A DNA stretch of 5,084 bases from Candidatus Bathyarchaeota archaeon (GTDB taxonomy: Archaea > Thermoproteota > Bathyarchaeia > Bathyarchaeales > SOJC01): assembly GCA_030641425.1 (NCBI GenBank), contig DAOWHM010000103.1, positions 1 through 5,084 on the forward strand. Direction: 5' to 3'. This document shows, piece by piece, positions 1-5,084 of this stretch. Made by a program: the position numbers and the translations under genes. The notes beneath the pieces were generated by a model. It was given only the letters and a program-made list of their open reading frames with translations. It did no database searches and had not been told where the DNA came from. Numbering within the stretch: position 1 is the first letter of the stretch; every line of letters starts with the position of its first letter.

Positions 1-1266
1 AAAGAGGGAGACATCTTGGTCACGACTATGACTGACCCTGATTTCGTGCCCTACATGAAACTTGCAGGAGCTATCGTTACTGACAAGGGGGGAGTCACTG
101 CCCACGCTGCAATTGTAAGCAGAGAACTTGGAATCCTCTGCGTAGTTGGAACAGAAAACGCGACCAAAGTGATGAAAACGGGAAGAGGATACACTGTGGA
201 TTCCAGAAATGGCGTGATCTACGAAGGTGTATATAAAGCGCCTGAACCAGCTAGTTCAGCAACTGCTGGAATTGGACAAGTATCCCTTGCACAGTCTGCG
301 CCTATAACTGCAACAAAGATTTTTATGAATCTTGGCGTTCCAGAAAAGATCGACGACTACAAAGACTTGCCTTTTGAAGGCATCGGACTGATGCGCATTG
401 AATTCATCCTCGCGAGTTACATCGGTGAACACCCATTGCACCTTCTGGAAAAAGGTGAGGGAGAAAAATTTGTTGATAAACTTGCAGAAGGAGTGGCCAA
501 GGTTGCCAGAGCGATTCAACCCCGACCTGTGGTTGTCAGGTTTAGTGACTTTAAGACTAACGAATACAGAGGTTTGAAAGGCGGCGAGAAATATGAAATT
601 GTTGAAGCCAATCCAATGCTTGGTTGGCGAGGAGCAAGCCGCTACATAAGCCAATGGTATAAAGAAGCTTTCAAACTGGAATGCCGTGCTATCCGCAAAT
701 GTCGTGAAGAATGGGGACTTAAGAACATATGGGTCATGTTTCCAGTGATAAGAACTGTCTGGGAAGCCAAGAAATGCTTGAAAATCATGAAAGGAGAAGG
801 ACTGGAAAAAGATAGAGATTTCAAGATATGGTTTATGGCTGAAACTCCTTCGATAATAATAATGGCTGACGAGTTCTCCAAACTTTGTGATGGCTACTCA
901 ATCGGATCAAACGATCTGACCCAAGGAATTTTAATGATTGACAGGGATTCGGAGAGACTTGGAAAAATGGGCTATTTTGACGAGAGGGATCCTGCGATCA
1001 AACGCATAATTGCGCACTTAATCAGAGTAGCCCACGAAAACGGAGTTACTGTCTCCATATGCGGCGAAGGCCCTTCGAACCTTCCAGACTTCAGAGAGTT
1101 CCTAGTCCGTTGTGGAATAGACAGCATCTCAGTCAACAATGACGCGGTAATAAACACTCGACAACACATAGCAAGTATTGAGCAGAAAATTCTTTTGGAG
1201 CATGCATTGGGGAATCGGAGATCTGAGAAAACCCGGCATAGAGAGGTTGCCTTTGACTTCGAATGA
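1..1266 (+). CDS. ppsA: Phosphoenolpyruvate synthase (pyruvate, water dikinase), C-terminal part, 5'-truncated by window edge
   Basis: This cytoplasmic enzyme makes phosphoenolpyruvate from pyruvate and ATP (releasing AMP and phosphate), feeding gluconeogenesis. The frame is open from base 1, and codons before the first possible start (KEGDI, then [15 protein letters not shown]) already match the family, so the gene is cut by the edge and TTG 16 is not its start. Visible parts are the swivelling phosphohistidine domain with [15 protein letters not shown] (catalytic His codon 103-105), then the PEP-binding TIM barrel with [45 protein letters not shown] and SICGEGPSN (catalytic Cys codon 1060-1062). 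All these landmarks are intact, so this half looks functional. The ATP-grasp N-terminal half lies outside the window; the family is usually about 750-820 residues and about 421 are seen here. The position after RELGI, usually Pro, is Leu. Pyruvate phosphate dikinase is a relative, but these motifs fit PEP synthase better. Confidence 0.95.
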   Translation, partial: KEGDILVTTMTDPDFVPYMKLAGAIVTDKGGVTAHAAIVSRELGILCVVGTENATKVMKTGRGYTVDSRNGVIYEGVYKAPEPASSATAGIGQVSLAQSAPITATKIFMNLGVPEKIDDYKDLPFEGIGLMRIEFILASYIGEHPLHLLEKGEGEKFVDKLAEGVAKVARAIQPRPVVVRFSDFKTNEYRGLKGGEKYEIVEANPMLGWRGASRYISQWYKEAFKLECRAIRKCREEWGLKNIWVMFPVIRTVWEAKKCLKIMKGEGLEKDRDFKIWFMAETPSIIIMADEFSKLCDGYSIGSNDLTQGILMIDRDSERLGKMGYFDERDPAIKRIIAHLIRVAHENGVTVSICGEGPSNLPDFREFLVRCGIDSISVNNDAVINTRQHIASIEQKILLEHALGNRRSEKTRHREVAFDFE

Positions 1267-1295
1267 ATAACTAGTTGAAACTCGAAGCTTCTTCA

Positions 1296-1304
1296 CTAAA
1301 ATAT
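1296..1304 (+). promoter_or_regulatory. Probable TATA box of dph2 (leaderless transcript)
   Basis: CTAAAATAT lies with its centre about 27 nt before the dph2 ATG at 1327. In archaea transcription starts about 25-27 nt after the TATA box centre, so the start would fall at or next to the ATG. No Shine-Dalgarno motif precedes that ATG, which also fits a leaderless message. The box sits in the 60-nt spacer after ppsA, so dph2 probably has its own promoter. Confidence 0.45.
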
Positions 1305-1326
1305 CTCATTACGGATCGCATCGCTA

Positions 1327-2334
1327 ATGCCATCTTCCACTTTTGAATTCGATCAATCGATACTGGTAGAAGAGATACGAAAGAGGGAGGTTAGACTAGT
1401 CTTTTTACAACTCCCTGAAGGTTTAAAGACCTATGGTCCCAAGTTGGCTAGCATTATTGAAGAGACGGGTGCCACCGCAATCATCTCGGCCGATCCATGC
1501 TATGGCGCTTGTGATTTGGCCTCCGTTGAAGCTGAAAGGGTTGGAGCCGATCTCATTGTTCATTATGGACATAGCAGTATGACGTCAAATACTACGCTTC
1601 CCACACTTTACCTAGAGGTAAAAGCAAAAGCCTCTGTTAAAAGAGCTGTTAGGGAGGCTATCCCACTTCTTGAAACTTGGAGAAAGATCGGTCTAGTAAC
1701 CACCGTCCAACATGTGCACAAACTAGATGGAGTTAGAGCAATGTTAACGGAGGTTGGCAAAATCGTCAAGATTGGAGATGCTGAAAAGTTGAAGTATGCT
1801 GGTCAAGTTATCGGTTGCGATTACAGCAATGCCAAAGCAGTGTCCAGGTATGTAGATGCATTCCTCTTTATCGGTGGAGGAAAATTCCATCCGATAGGAG
1901 TCGTGTTGGCAACAGGTAAGCCTACGGTAGTAGCTGATCCCTTTGAAAAGCGAGCGTTTAAGATGGAAACTGAGACCTCAAAGCTTCTAAGAAAACGATG
2001 GGCAAGTATTCGAGAAGCCAAATCTGCTGAAGAGATAGGTATACTAGTAGGATTGAAGCCTGGGCAGAAAAGAATTAGCGAAGCCTTGAAGATGAAAAAA
2101 CTCGTTGAGGATACTGGCAAAAAGGCAATATTACTTGCTATAAGAGAAATTACTCCGGAGGCTTTAATGCAGTTCCCAACGATAAGCGCATTCATAAATA
2201 CAACCTGTCCCAGATTGTCTCTTGATGACGCTGGAAGATTCCACTCACCCTTACTTACACCCAAAGAGGCACTTGTTACTCTAGGAAAGATGCAGTGGGA
2301 GGAACTATGCAAAGAAGGCTGGTTCGAAAACTAG
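1327..2334 (+). CDS. dph2: Diphthamide biosynthesis enzyme Dph2 (2-(3-amino-3-carboxypropyl)histidine synthase)
   Basis: Dph2 carries out the first step of diphthamide formation: it moves the 3-amino-3-carboxypropyl group of S-adenosylmethionine to a histidine of translation elongation factor 2, using a non-classical radical-SAM [4Fe-4S] chemistry. The archaeal enzyme works as a homodimer in the cytoplasm. The 335-residue length is normal. Three cysteines sit where the cluster ligands are expected, one in each of three repeated subdomains: C58 (SADPCYGACD), C164 (VIGCDYSNA) and C294 (NTTCPRLSLDD). Other family landmarks are LQLPEGLK near residue 28, HYGHSSM near 79 and FIGGGKFHPIGV near 181. 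ATG 1327 gives the expected N-terminal length. No Shine-Dalgarno is seen; a TATA-like box 27 nt upstream suggests leaderless translation. The 3' end overlaps the methyltransferase gene by 28 nt, so both are probably on one message. Confidence 0.95.
   Translation: MPSSTFEFDQSILVEEIRKREVRLVFLQLPEGLKTYGPKLASIIEETGATAIISADPCYGACDLASVEAERVGADLIVHYGHSSMTSNTTLPTLYLEVKAKASVKRAVREAIPLLETWRKIGLVTTVQHVHKLDGVRAMLTEVGKIVKIGDAEKLKYAGQVIGCDYSNAKAVSRYVDAFLFIGGGKFHPIGVVLATGKPTVVADPFEKRAFKMETETSKLLRKRWASIREAKSAEEIGILVGLKPGQKRISEALKMKKLVEDTGKKAILLAIREITPEALMQFPTISAFINTTCPRLSLDDAGRFHSPLLTPKEALVTLGKMQWEELCKEGWFEN
2297..2303 (+). promoter_or_regulatory. Shine-Dalgarno that decides the methyltransferase start
   Basis: GGGAGGA lies inside the end of dph2 and 3 nt before ATG 2307. 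A GTG at 2295 is also in frame and would add four residues (M-G-G-T), but this purine run favours the ATG. The spacing is somewhat short. Confidence 0.45.
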
Positions 2335-2996
2335 ACTTGACAAGAGCTCTATCAAAGGTCGAGCCAAATCCCTCACCCAAAGCTCACCTAGAACAGTACA
2401 CAATTACTCCTAAAGCAGCTGCAGAGATTCTGTATTTGGCGGCATATACATATGATGATATAGTTGACAGAAACGTAGTGGATTTGGGTTGTGGAACAGG
2501 AAGACTCGCCATTGGCAGCGCACTCCTGGGAGCCAACGAGACAGTTGGTGTAGACATAGACGGTATAGCAACTAGGAGAGCGTTCTTCAACGCTGAAAGA
2601 CTAGGAGTTAATAATGGGACTCAATGGTTAACAGCTGATGTTAACGCTGTCAGAGGGTTTTTCGATACGGTCCTACAGAACCCTCCTTTCGGAGTACAGA
2701 AAAGAAAGGCAGATCGGATATTTCTTAAGAAGGCTCTTGAGATAGGCAATCACATATACTCACTGCACCACAGCAGTCAGGAAAATCGTAAGTTCGTCAG
2801 GAAGATGGAAATGTCTGAACAACGATTACTGCCAGTTTCTCCTTCTCCCTTCTTGAAGAATTTCATTTTGGAACATGGTGGGGAAATAAGGGGAGTGTAC
2901 ACGCTGATGATGGAGACCCCATACATGTTCAAGTTTCATAAGAGGAGGCTGTACAAGTACACTGCTGATCTTTATGTTATAGAACAGTCAGCTTGA
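2307..2996 (+). CDS. METTL5-like N6-adenine RNA methyltransferase, probably rRNA-modifying
   Basis: This is a Rossmann-fold, SAM-dependent methyltransferase of 229 residues that lacks any added RNA-binding domain. SAM-binding motif I is DLGCGTG at residues 59-65. The acidic residue at the end of strand 2 is D83 in GVDID. The catalytic motif NPPF at 125-128 is the type that methylates the N6 amino group of adenine. LEQY at 28-31 and the tail around FKFHKRRLYKYTADLY are, from memory, typical of the archaeal relatives of human METTL5, which makes one m6A in small-subunit rRNA. The rRNA target is inferred from the family, not seen here. ATG 2307 is chosen over GTG 2295 because of the SD and because relatives start near this point. 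It overlaps dph2 by 28 nt, which suggests translational coupling. The gene is intact. Confidence 0.88.
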   Translation: MQRRLVRKLDLTRALSKVEPNPSPKAHLEQYTITPKAAAEILYLAAYTYDDIVDRNVVDLGCGTGRLAIGSALLGANETVGVDIDGIATRRAFFNAERLGVNNGTQWLTADVNAVRGFFDTVLQNPPFGVQKRKADRIFLKKALEIGNHIYSLHHSSQENRKFVRKMEMSEQRLLPVSPSPFLKNFILEHGGEIRGVYTLMMETPYMFKFHKRRLYKYTADLYVIEQSA

Positions 2997-3560
2997 GCAC
3001 GTCCAGTCTTTGCAGCTCTCAATATGGTAAATGTGTTGCATGTTTTGTCATCGATGTATATCTTGAATTTCATGTAGTCTACACGCGGTATCTCAAAATA
3101 TCTCTAAGTGGGGCTAACCATTCCCTGAGGGATTGTACTATTAGTGAGTCTCGTCTTCGTGTGTTTTGTACAATCTATTGTGGGAACAGAGGCAATCATC
3201 TCTTCGTCAGGTATGATAACCCTCTCTATCTCCTTCAGAGCTAAATCCGGATTTCAGCAATATTCCAGAGTTTCGAATGTTGTTACTGGTTCGAACGCTC
3301 TTGATCTATGGGGCAGAGTTAGCGCATCTGCGCGAATTATGCTTATGGAGAATGTGTCTTCCTATCTCTTTTGTGTCCCACGCTGAGACATCGCGACCAT
3401 TTGGTTTTTACGCACCGCTTCAACCACTACATTTTGAAAGCTCAAGGCATTGCCCGCACATTTATTCAGTCTACACAACATTGAGATTAAGCTTTTCTCC
3501 TTCGATCAAAAGGTTTATTGAGGAGTATATTGGAAAACTAACAAGCACTTTATCCTGAAA
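2997..3560 (-). pseudogene. Possible decayed minus-strand protein gene, family unknown
   Basis: The gap between the methyltransferase and csl4 has no intact gene. On the minus strand one frame reads from 3505 down to 2975 with only three stops (TAG 3362-3364, TGA 3254-3256, TAG 3104-3106) and no indel. The pieces look like protein: NVVVEAVRKNQMVAMSQRG, then SIIRADALTLPHRSRAFEPV, then NPDLALKEIERVIIPDEEM, then RYFEIPRVDYMKFKIYIDD. In 3167-3253, 22 of 29 codons start with a purine, as coding DNA tends to. A second piece (DKVLVSFPIYSSINLLIEGE, 3474-3560) sits in another minus-strand frame and would join if there was one frameshift near 3474. The frame's final stop (2972-2974) lies inside the methyltransferase end. 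I do not recognise the family. Three overlapping plus-strand frames here (2993-3244, 3144-3386, 3277-3558) do not look like proteins and probably arise opposite the relic. It could instead be unstructured spacer that is open by chance. Confidence 0.35.
3548..3555 (+). promoter_or_regulatory. Possible TATA box of the csl4-rpo11 operon
   Basis: CTTTATCC would place the transcript start near 3578, leaving a leader of about 30 nt with room for the Shine-Dalgarno at 3600. A promoter is expected here because the upstream 600 nt carry no plus-strand gene. The match to an archaeal TATA box is modest. Confidence 0.3.
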
Positions 3561-3599
3561 CTAACAATGCAGGCTCTCAAGTTGTGCTAAGAAAGAACT

Positions 3600-3604
3600 G
3601 GGAG
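3600..3604 (+). promoter_or_regulatory. Shine-Dalgarno of csl4
   Basis: GGGAG lies 5 nt before ATG 3610, the expected spacing, and supports that start. Confidence 0.55.
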
Positions 3605-3609
3605 AAACC

Positions 3610-4191
3610 ATGAAGAAAACTCGATCAAAGAGGCAGAGTGGCCAATTCGTTGTCCCAGGGGATCCTTTAGGAGTAATTGAGGAGTTCATACCAGGACAAG
3701 GCACCTACGTGGAGAAGGGGAAGATACATGCGAAGATTAGCGGTCGTACACTTCTGGATATGCAAAATAAAAAAGTCTCCATATATCCCTTAGTTCGTGG
3801 AGCAAGAGTACCAAGAATAGGCAGTATTGTGACTGGGCAAGTTTCAAATCTCCTAAGCAAAACAGCAATCATACGGATTTCTAGAATAGGGAAAGAGTCT
3901 TTGTCTGGTGTCTTTTCAGGGTTGCTTTATATCTCTGACATAAGTCAGTCTTATGTTGATTCAATTCATGACGCATGCAAGCGGGGGGACATCATACGAG
4001 CGAAGGTAATAAGCGTAACAAACCATATATATCACCTTTCAACAACTGACAAAAACCTTGGAGTCATCTATTCCTTCTGTTCCCGTTGTGGGCACATGCT
4101 GCAACGGAGGCGTTATAGGATGGTGTGTCCAAAATGCGGAAAATATGAGAAGCGACATGCCGCAATTGATTATGGAAAAGATGTTTCCTAG
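3610..4191 (+). CDS. csl4: Archaeal exosome subunit Csl4
   Basis: Csl4 is one of the two RNA-binding cap proteins of the archaeal exosome; it sits on the Rrp41-Rrp42 ring and feeds RNA to it for 3'-5' decay or tailing. From memory it also helps to bring DnaG to the complex. The 193 residues show the full layout: an N-terminal domain (about 13-60) with the family start FVVPGDPLGVIEEFIPGQGT, an S1 RNA-binding domain (about 69-148; VPRIGSIVTGQV through RGDIIRAKVISV), and a C-terminal zinc ribbon with ligands C157-x2-C160 and C173-x2-C176 (FCSRCG and CPKCGKYE). The start is supported by the SD GGGAG. It is followed 14 nt later by rpo11, so the two probably form one transcript, a pairing known in archaea that links RNA synthesis and decay. 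Confidence 0.96.
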   Translation: MKKTRSKRQSGQFVVPGDPLGVIEEFIPGQGTYVEKGKIHAKISGRTLLDMQNKKVSIYPLVRGARVPRIGSIVTGQVSNLLSKTAIIRISRIGKESLSGVFSGLLYISDISQSYVDSIHDACKRGDIIRAKVISVTNHIYHLSTTDKNLGVIYSFCSRCGHMLQRRRYRMVCPKCGKYEKRHAAIDYGKDVS

Positions 4192-4205
4192 AGAGATGAG
4201 CTTTT

Positions 4206-4496
4206 ATGGAAATTAAAATCTTGAAGAAAGATCGAAATGAATTGAAGATAGAGATTGCAGGTGAAGGTCACACTTTATGCAATGTGGTCCAAAAAGCCTT
4301 ACTCCAGAATAAGAGTGTAGATTTGGCTGGTTATGACATTCCCCACCCTCTTACAGCTACACCTCTGCTTTATGTTCGCACAAAAGGACGAAGCAAACCA
4401 GAAGCTGTTCTGCGGAAAGCGGTTAAAGGAGTGCAAGAAGACACGAAAACATTCAGGTCTGCTTTGGACAAAGCATTAAAAGATTGGCAGACGTAG
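4206..4496 (+). CDS. rpo11: DNA-directed RNA polymerase subunit Rpo11 (RpoL)
   Basis: Rpo11 pairs with Rpo3 to make the assembly platform of archaeal RNA polymerase, as eukaryotic RPB11 does with RPB3 and the N-terminal domains of the bacterial alpha subunits do with each other. The 96 residues match the usual length. Landmarks are the start MEIKILKKDRNELKIEI, GEGHTLCNVVQKALL (family GEDHTL-N-LR) at about 19-33, AGYDIPHPL at about 41-49, and a long C-terminal helix after KPEAVLRKAVKG. It follows csl4 by 14 nt with a weak purine-rich ribosome site (GAGATGAG, 4193-4200). Its stop codon is only 3 nt from the stop of the gene on the opposite strand, so there is no room for a separate terminator. 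Confidence 0.97.
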   Translation: MEIKILKKDRNELKIEIAGEGHTLCNVVQKALLQNKSVDLAGYDIPHPLTATPLLYVRTKGRSKPEAVLRKAVKGVQEDTKTFRSALDKALKDWQT

Positions 4497-4499
4497 AAG

Positions 4500-4901
4500 T
4501 TAGTAGGTGCCCAAACGTTTCTTAACCACCAAAAGAAGAGATGTGAAAGCATCAACAACATCATCACATCTTACCAGCAATTCAACACTTTCAGTCAATG
4601 TTATGAAGTTTTGAAGCCATGCATAAGCCAGCAATGCTTCTGCAGCATCTGCGAGTTTGTGACGAGTCACTCTTGAAGACATGAAATCTCTTAGTCCTGC
4701 TTGCTTCATAGCTTCAGACAGAGTCTGACCATCAACTTTCGCTCCTGTTGGCTTCCCATATTTGCAGGAGAGATAGAGAGAGTACATTAGATTAGTGCAG
4801 GCGTCACCAAGGGCTGCTAAGCTATGATCATTCATGATCTCCTCCAGAGTTTGACACATGGGAGCAAAGGAGAACCGTTTCTTTCTCGCTAAAGGCGACA
4901 T
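4500..4901 (-). CDS. Small RNase III-fold protein (archaeal RNase III-like, no dsRNA-binding domain)
   Basis: This 133-residue protein appears to be a lone RNase III catalytic domain. It has the two signature parts in order: SLAALGDACTNLMYSLYLS at 27-45, like the LGDA signature, and HKLADAAEALLAYAWL at 81-96, like the second acidic motif D-x2-E-A-L. Metal-binding candidates are D33, D85 and E88. Where E. coli RNase III has a Glu four residues before the first Asp there is Ala29; the short bacterial Mini-III enzymes also have Ala there, as I recall, so activity is still possible. I recall an archaeal Pfam family with this look (Ribonucleas_3_2). Conserved-looking basic residues R71, R77 and H81 lie between the motifs. 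There is no dsRNA-binding domain. The substrate is unknown. ATG 4899-4901 is the longest start; Met15 and Met23 are alternatives. It faces rpo11 tail to tail and is divergent from the DUF99 gene. Confidence 0.7.
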   Translation of the reverse strand: MSPLARKKRFSFAPMCQTLEEIMNDHSLAALGDACTNLMYSLYLSCKYGKPTGAKVDGQTLSEAMKQAGLRDFMSSRVTRHKLADAAEALLAYAWLQNFITLTESVELLVRCDDVVDAFTSLLLVVKKRLGTY

Positions 4902-4946
4902 GTTACACTTTCACTATTCCTCGCTGATGTCAACACAGGTAATAAT

Positions 4947-4958
4947 GTTTTTTTATAG
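4947..4958. promoter_or_regulatory. AT-rich element in the divergent spacer, possible TATA box for one or both flanking genes
   Basis: The element reads GTTTTTTTATAG on plus and CTATAAAAAAAC on minus. On minus it is a good TATA match and would start transcription near 4928, a leader of about 27 nt for the RNase III-like gene. On plus, TTTTTATA would start near 4980, about 10 nt before the DUF99 start codon. It is the only clear TATA-like run in the 88-nt spacer (AATAATG at 4941 is a weaker candidate for plus). Confidence 0.4.
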
Positions 4959-4972
4959 CCTATGATAGGGAT

Positions 4973-4980
4973 AAGGTAGG
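4973..4980 (+). promoter_or_regulatory. Possible ribosome binding site of the DUF99 gene
   Basis: AAGGTAGG lies 9 nt before GTG 4990 and supports that codon over TTG 4981, which would abut it. If transcription really starts near 4980, this site would be partly outside the message. Confidence 0.35.
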
Positions 4981-4989
4981 TTGTGGTAT

Positions 4990-5084
4990 GTGGCAACTGG
5001 AAAACTTCGTTTCATCAAGCCAGAGATTAGAATCGTCGGTGTTGATGATGGTTTTTTTATCCCTCACACTCGAGGCAAGTGTGA
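4990..5084 (+). CDS. DUF99 family protein, N-terminus only (3' end beyond window)
   Basis: Only 31 codons are seen, but the start KLRFIKPEIRIVGVDDGFF has the family's N-terminal signature, in which IR-x2-GVDDG follows a short basic lead. DUF99 (UPF0215) proteins are archaeal, about 190 residues long, and from memory share an RNase H-like fold with endonuclease V; the DD at residues 19-20 would be among the conserved acidic residues. Function is not established. The start is taken as GTG 4990, since no in-frame ATG exists and AAGGTAGG lies 9 nt upstream. An ATG at 4988 begins another open frame, but its product does not resemble any family I know. The gene is divergent from the RNase III-like gene. 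Confidence 0.72.
   Translation, partial: MATGKLRFIKPEIRIVGVDDGFFIPHTRGKC

Noticed and set aside
1284..1291. GAAGCTTC palindrome after ppsA as a terminator.
   Set aside because: It has no loop and no following T run.
256..2590. Minus-strand open frames inside ppsA, dph2 and the methyltransferase.
   Set aside because: They lie opposite clear, conserved genes and do not resemble proteins.
3131..3175. Inverted repeat GATTGTAC / GTACAATC with a 29-nt loop as a structured RNA or terminator.
   Set aside because: An 8-bp stem with so long a loop can be expected by chance in a 600-nt stretch, and there is no T tract.
3243..3254. 12-bp palindrome AAATCCGGATTT, plus GTTCGAAC (3289-3296) and GCGCA-TC-TGCGC (3322-3333), as operator or RNA motifs.
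   Set aside because: They are isolated, unrelated to each other and not placed at a promoter.
3271..3300. GGTTCGAAC as a tRNA T-loop.
   Set aside because: No pairing T stem, acceptor stem or anticodon arm can be drawn on either side.
3104..3364. The in-frame TAG and TGA codons as pyrrolysine or selenocysteine rather than damage.
   Set aside because: Two different stop codons are mixed in a short frame, no SECIS-like structure was recognised, and a further piece seems to need a frameshift; decay is simpler.
2993..3558. Three overlapping plus-strand open frames (83, 80 and 93 residues) as small genes.
   Set aside because: Their peptides have no protein-like pattern, they overlap in different frames, have no ribosome sites, and lie opposite the more protein-like minus-strand frame.
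2997..3609. RNase P RNA or SRP RNA filling the gap.
   Set aside because: None of the conserved sequence blocks of these RNAs was found, and the region is not GC-richer than its surroundings.
4988..5084. Frame from ATG 4988 as the start of the rightmost gene.
   Set aside because: The frame from GTG 4990 gives the DUF99 signature, while this one gives an unrecognisable peptide.

Overview
The window is archaeal. It carries an exosome Csl4 subunit, RNA polymerase subunit Rpo11 (RpoL), the archaeal/eukaryotic diphthamide enzyme Dph2, a METTL5-type rRNA adenine methyltransferase and the start of a DUF99 protein. Base composition looks moderate, slightly AT-rich. TATA-like boxes lie at plausible distances from several genes, and Shine-Dalgarno use is patchy. 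A TACK-type lineage such as Bathyarchaeia would fit, but the window alone cannot settle the lineage.

Layout, left to right. (1) 1-1266, +: the C-terminal half of phosphoenolpyruvate synthase, cut by the left edge. (2) 1327-2334, +: dph2, probably transcribed leaderless from its own TATA box. (3) 2307-2996, +: an N6-adenine methyltransferase overlapping the end of dph2 by 28 nt, so the two are probably translationally coupled. (4) 2997-3609: about 610 nt with no intact gene. On the minus strand it holds a long protein-like reading frame broken by three stops, with a possible extension after a frameshift; I read this as a decayed gene. (5) 3610-4191 and 4206-4496, +: csl4 and rpo11, 14 nt apart, an operon with its own likely promoter. 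(6) 4500-4901, -: a small RNase III-fold protein without a dsRNA-binding domain, meeting rpo11 tail to tail with 3 nt between them. (7) 4990 to the right edge, +: the N-terminus of a DUF99 protein, divergent from the RNase III-like gene across an 88-nt spacer with one AT-rich element that could serve both directions.

Together, genes 2-6 are an information-processing cluster: EF2 modification (Dph2), rRNA modification (methyltransferase), RNA decay (Csl4), transcription (Rpo11) and a probable RNase. PEP synthase is a separate, central-carbon gene. I see no mobile element, CRISPR array, tRNA or rRNA. The least explained parts are the broken minus-strand frame in the 610-nt gap and the minimal RNase III-like protein.
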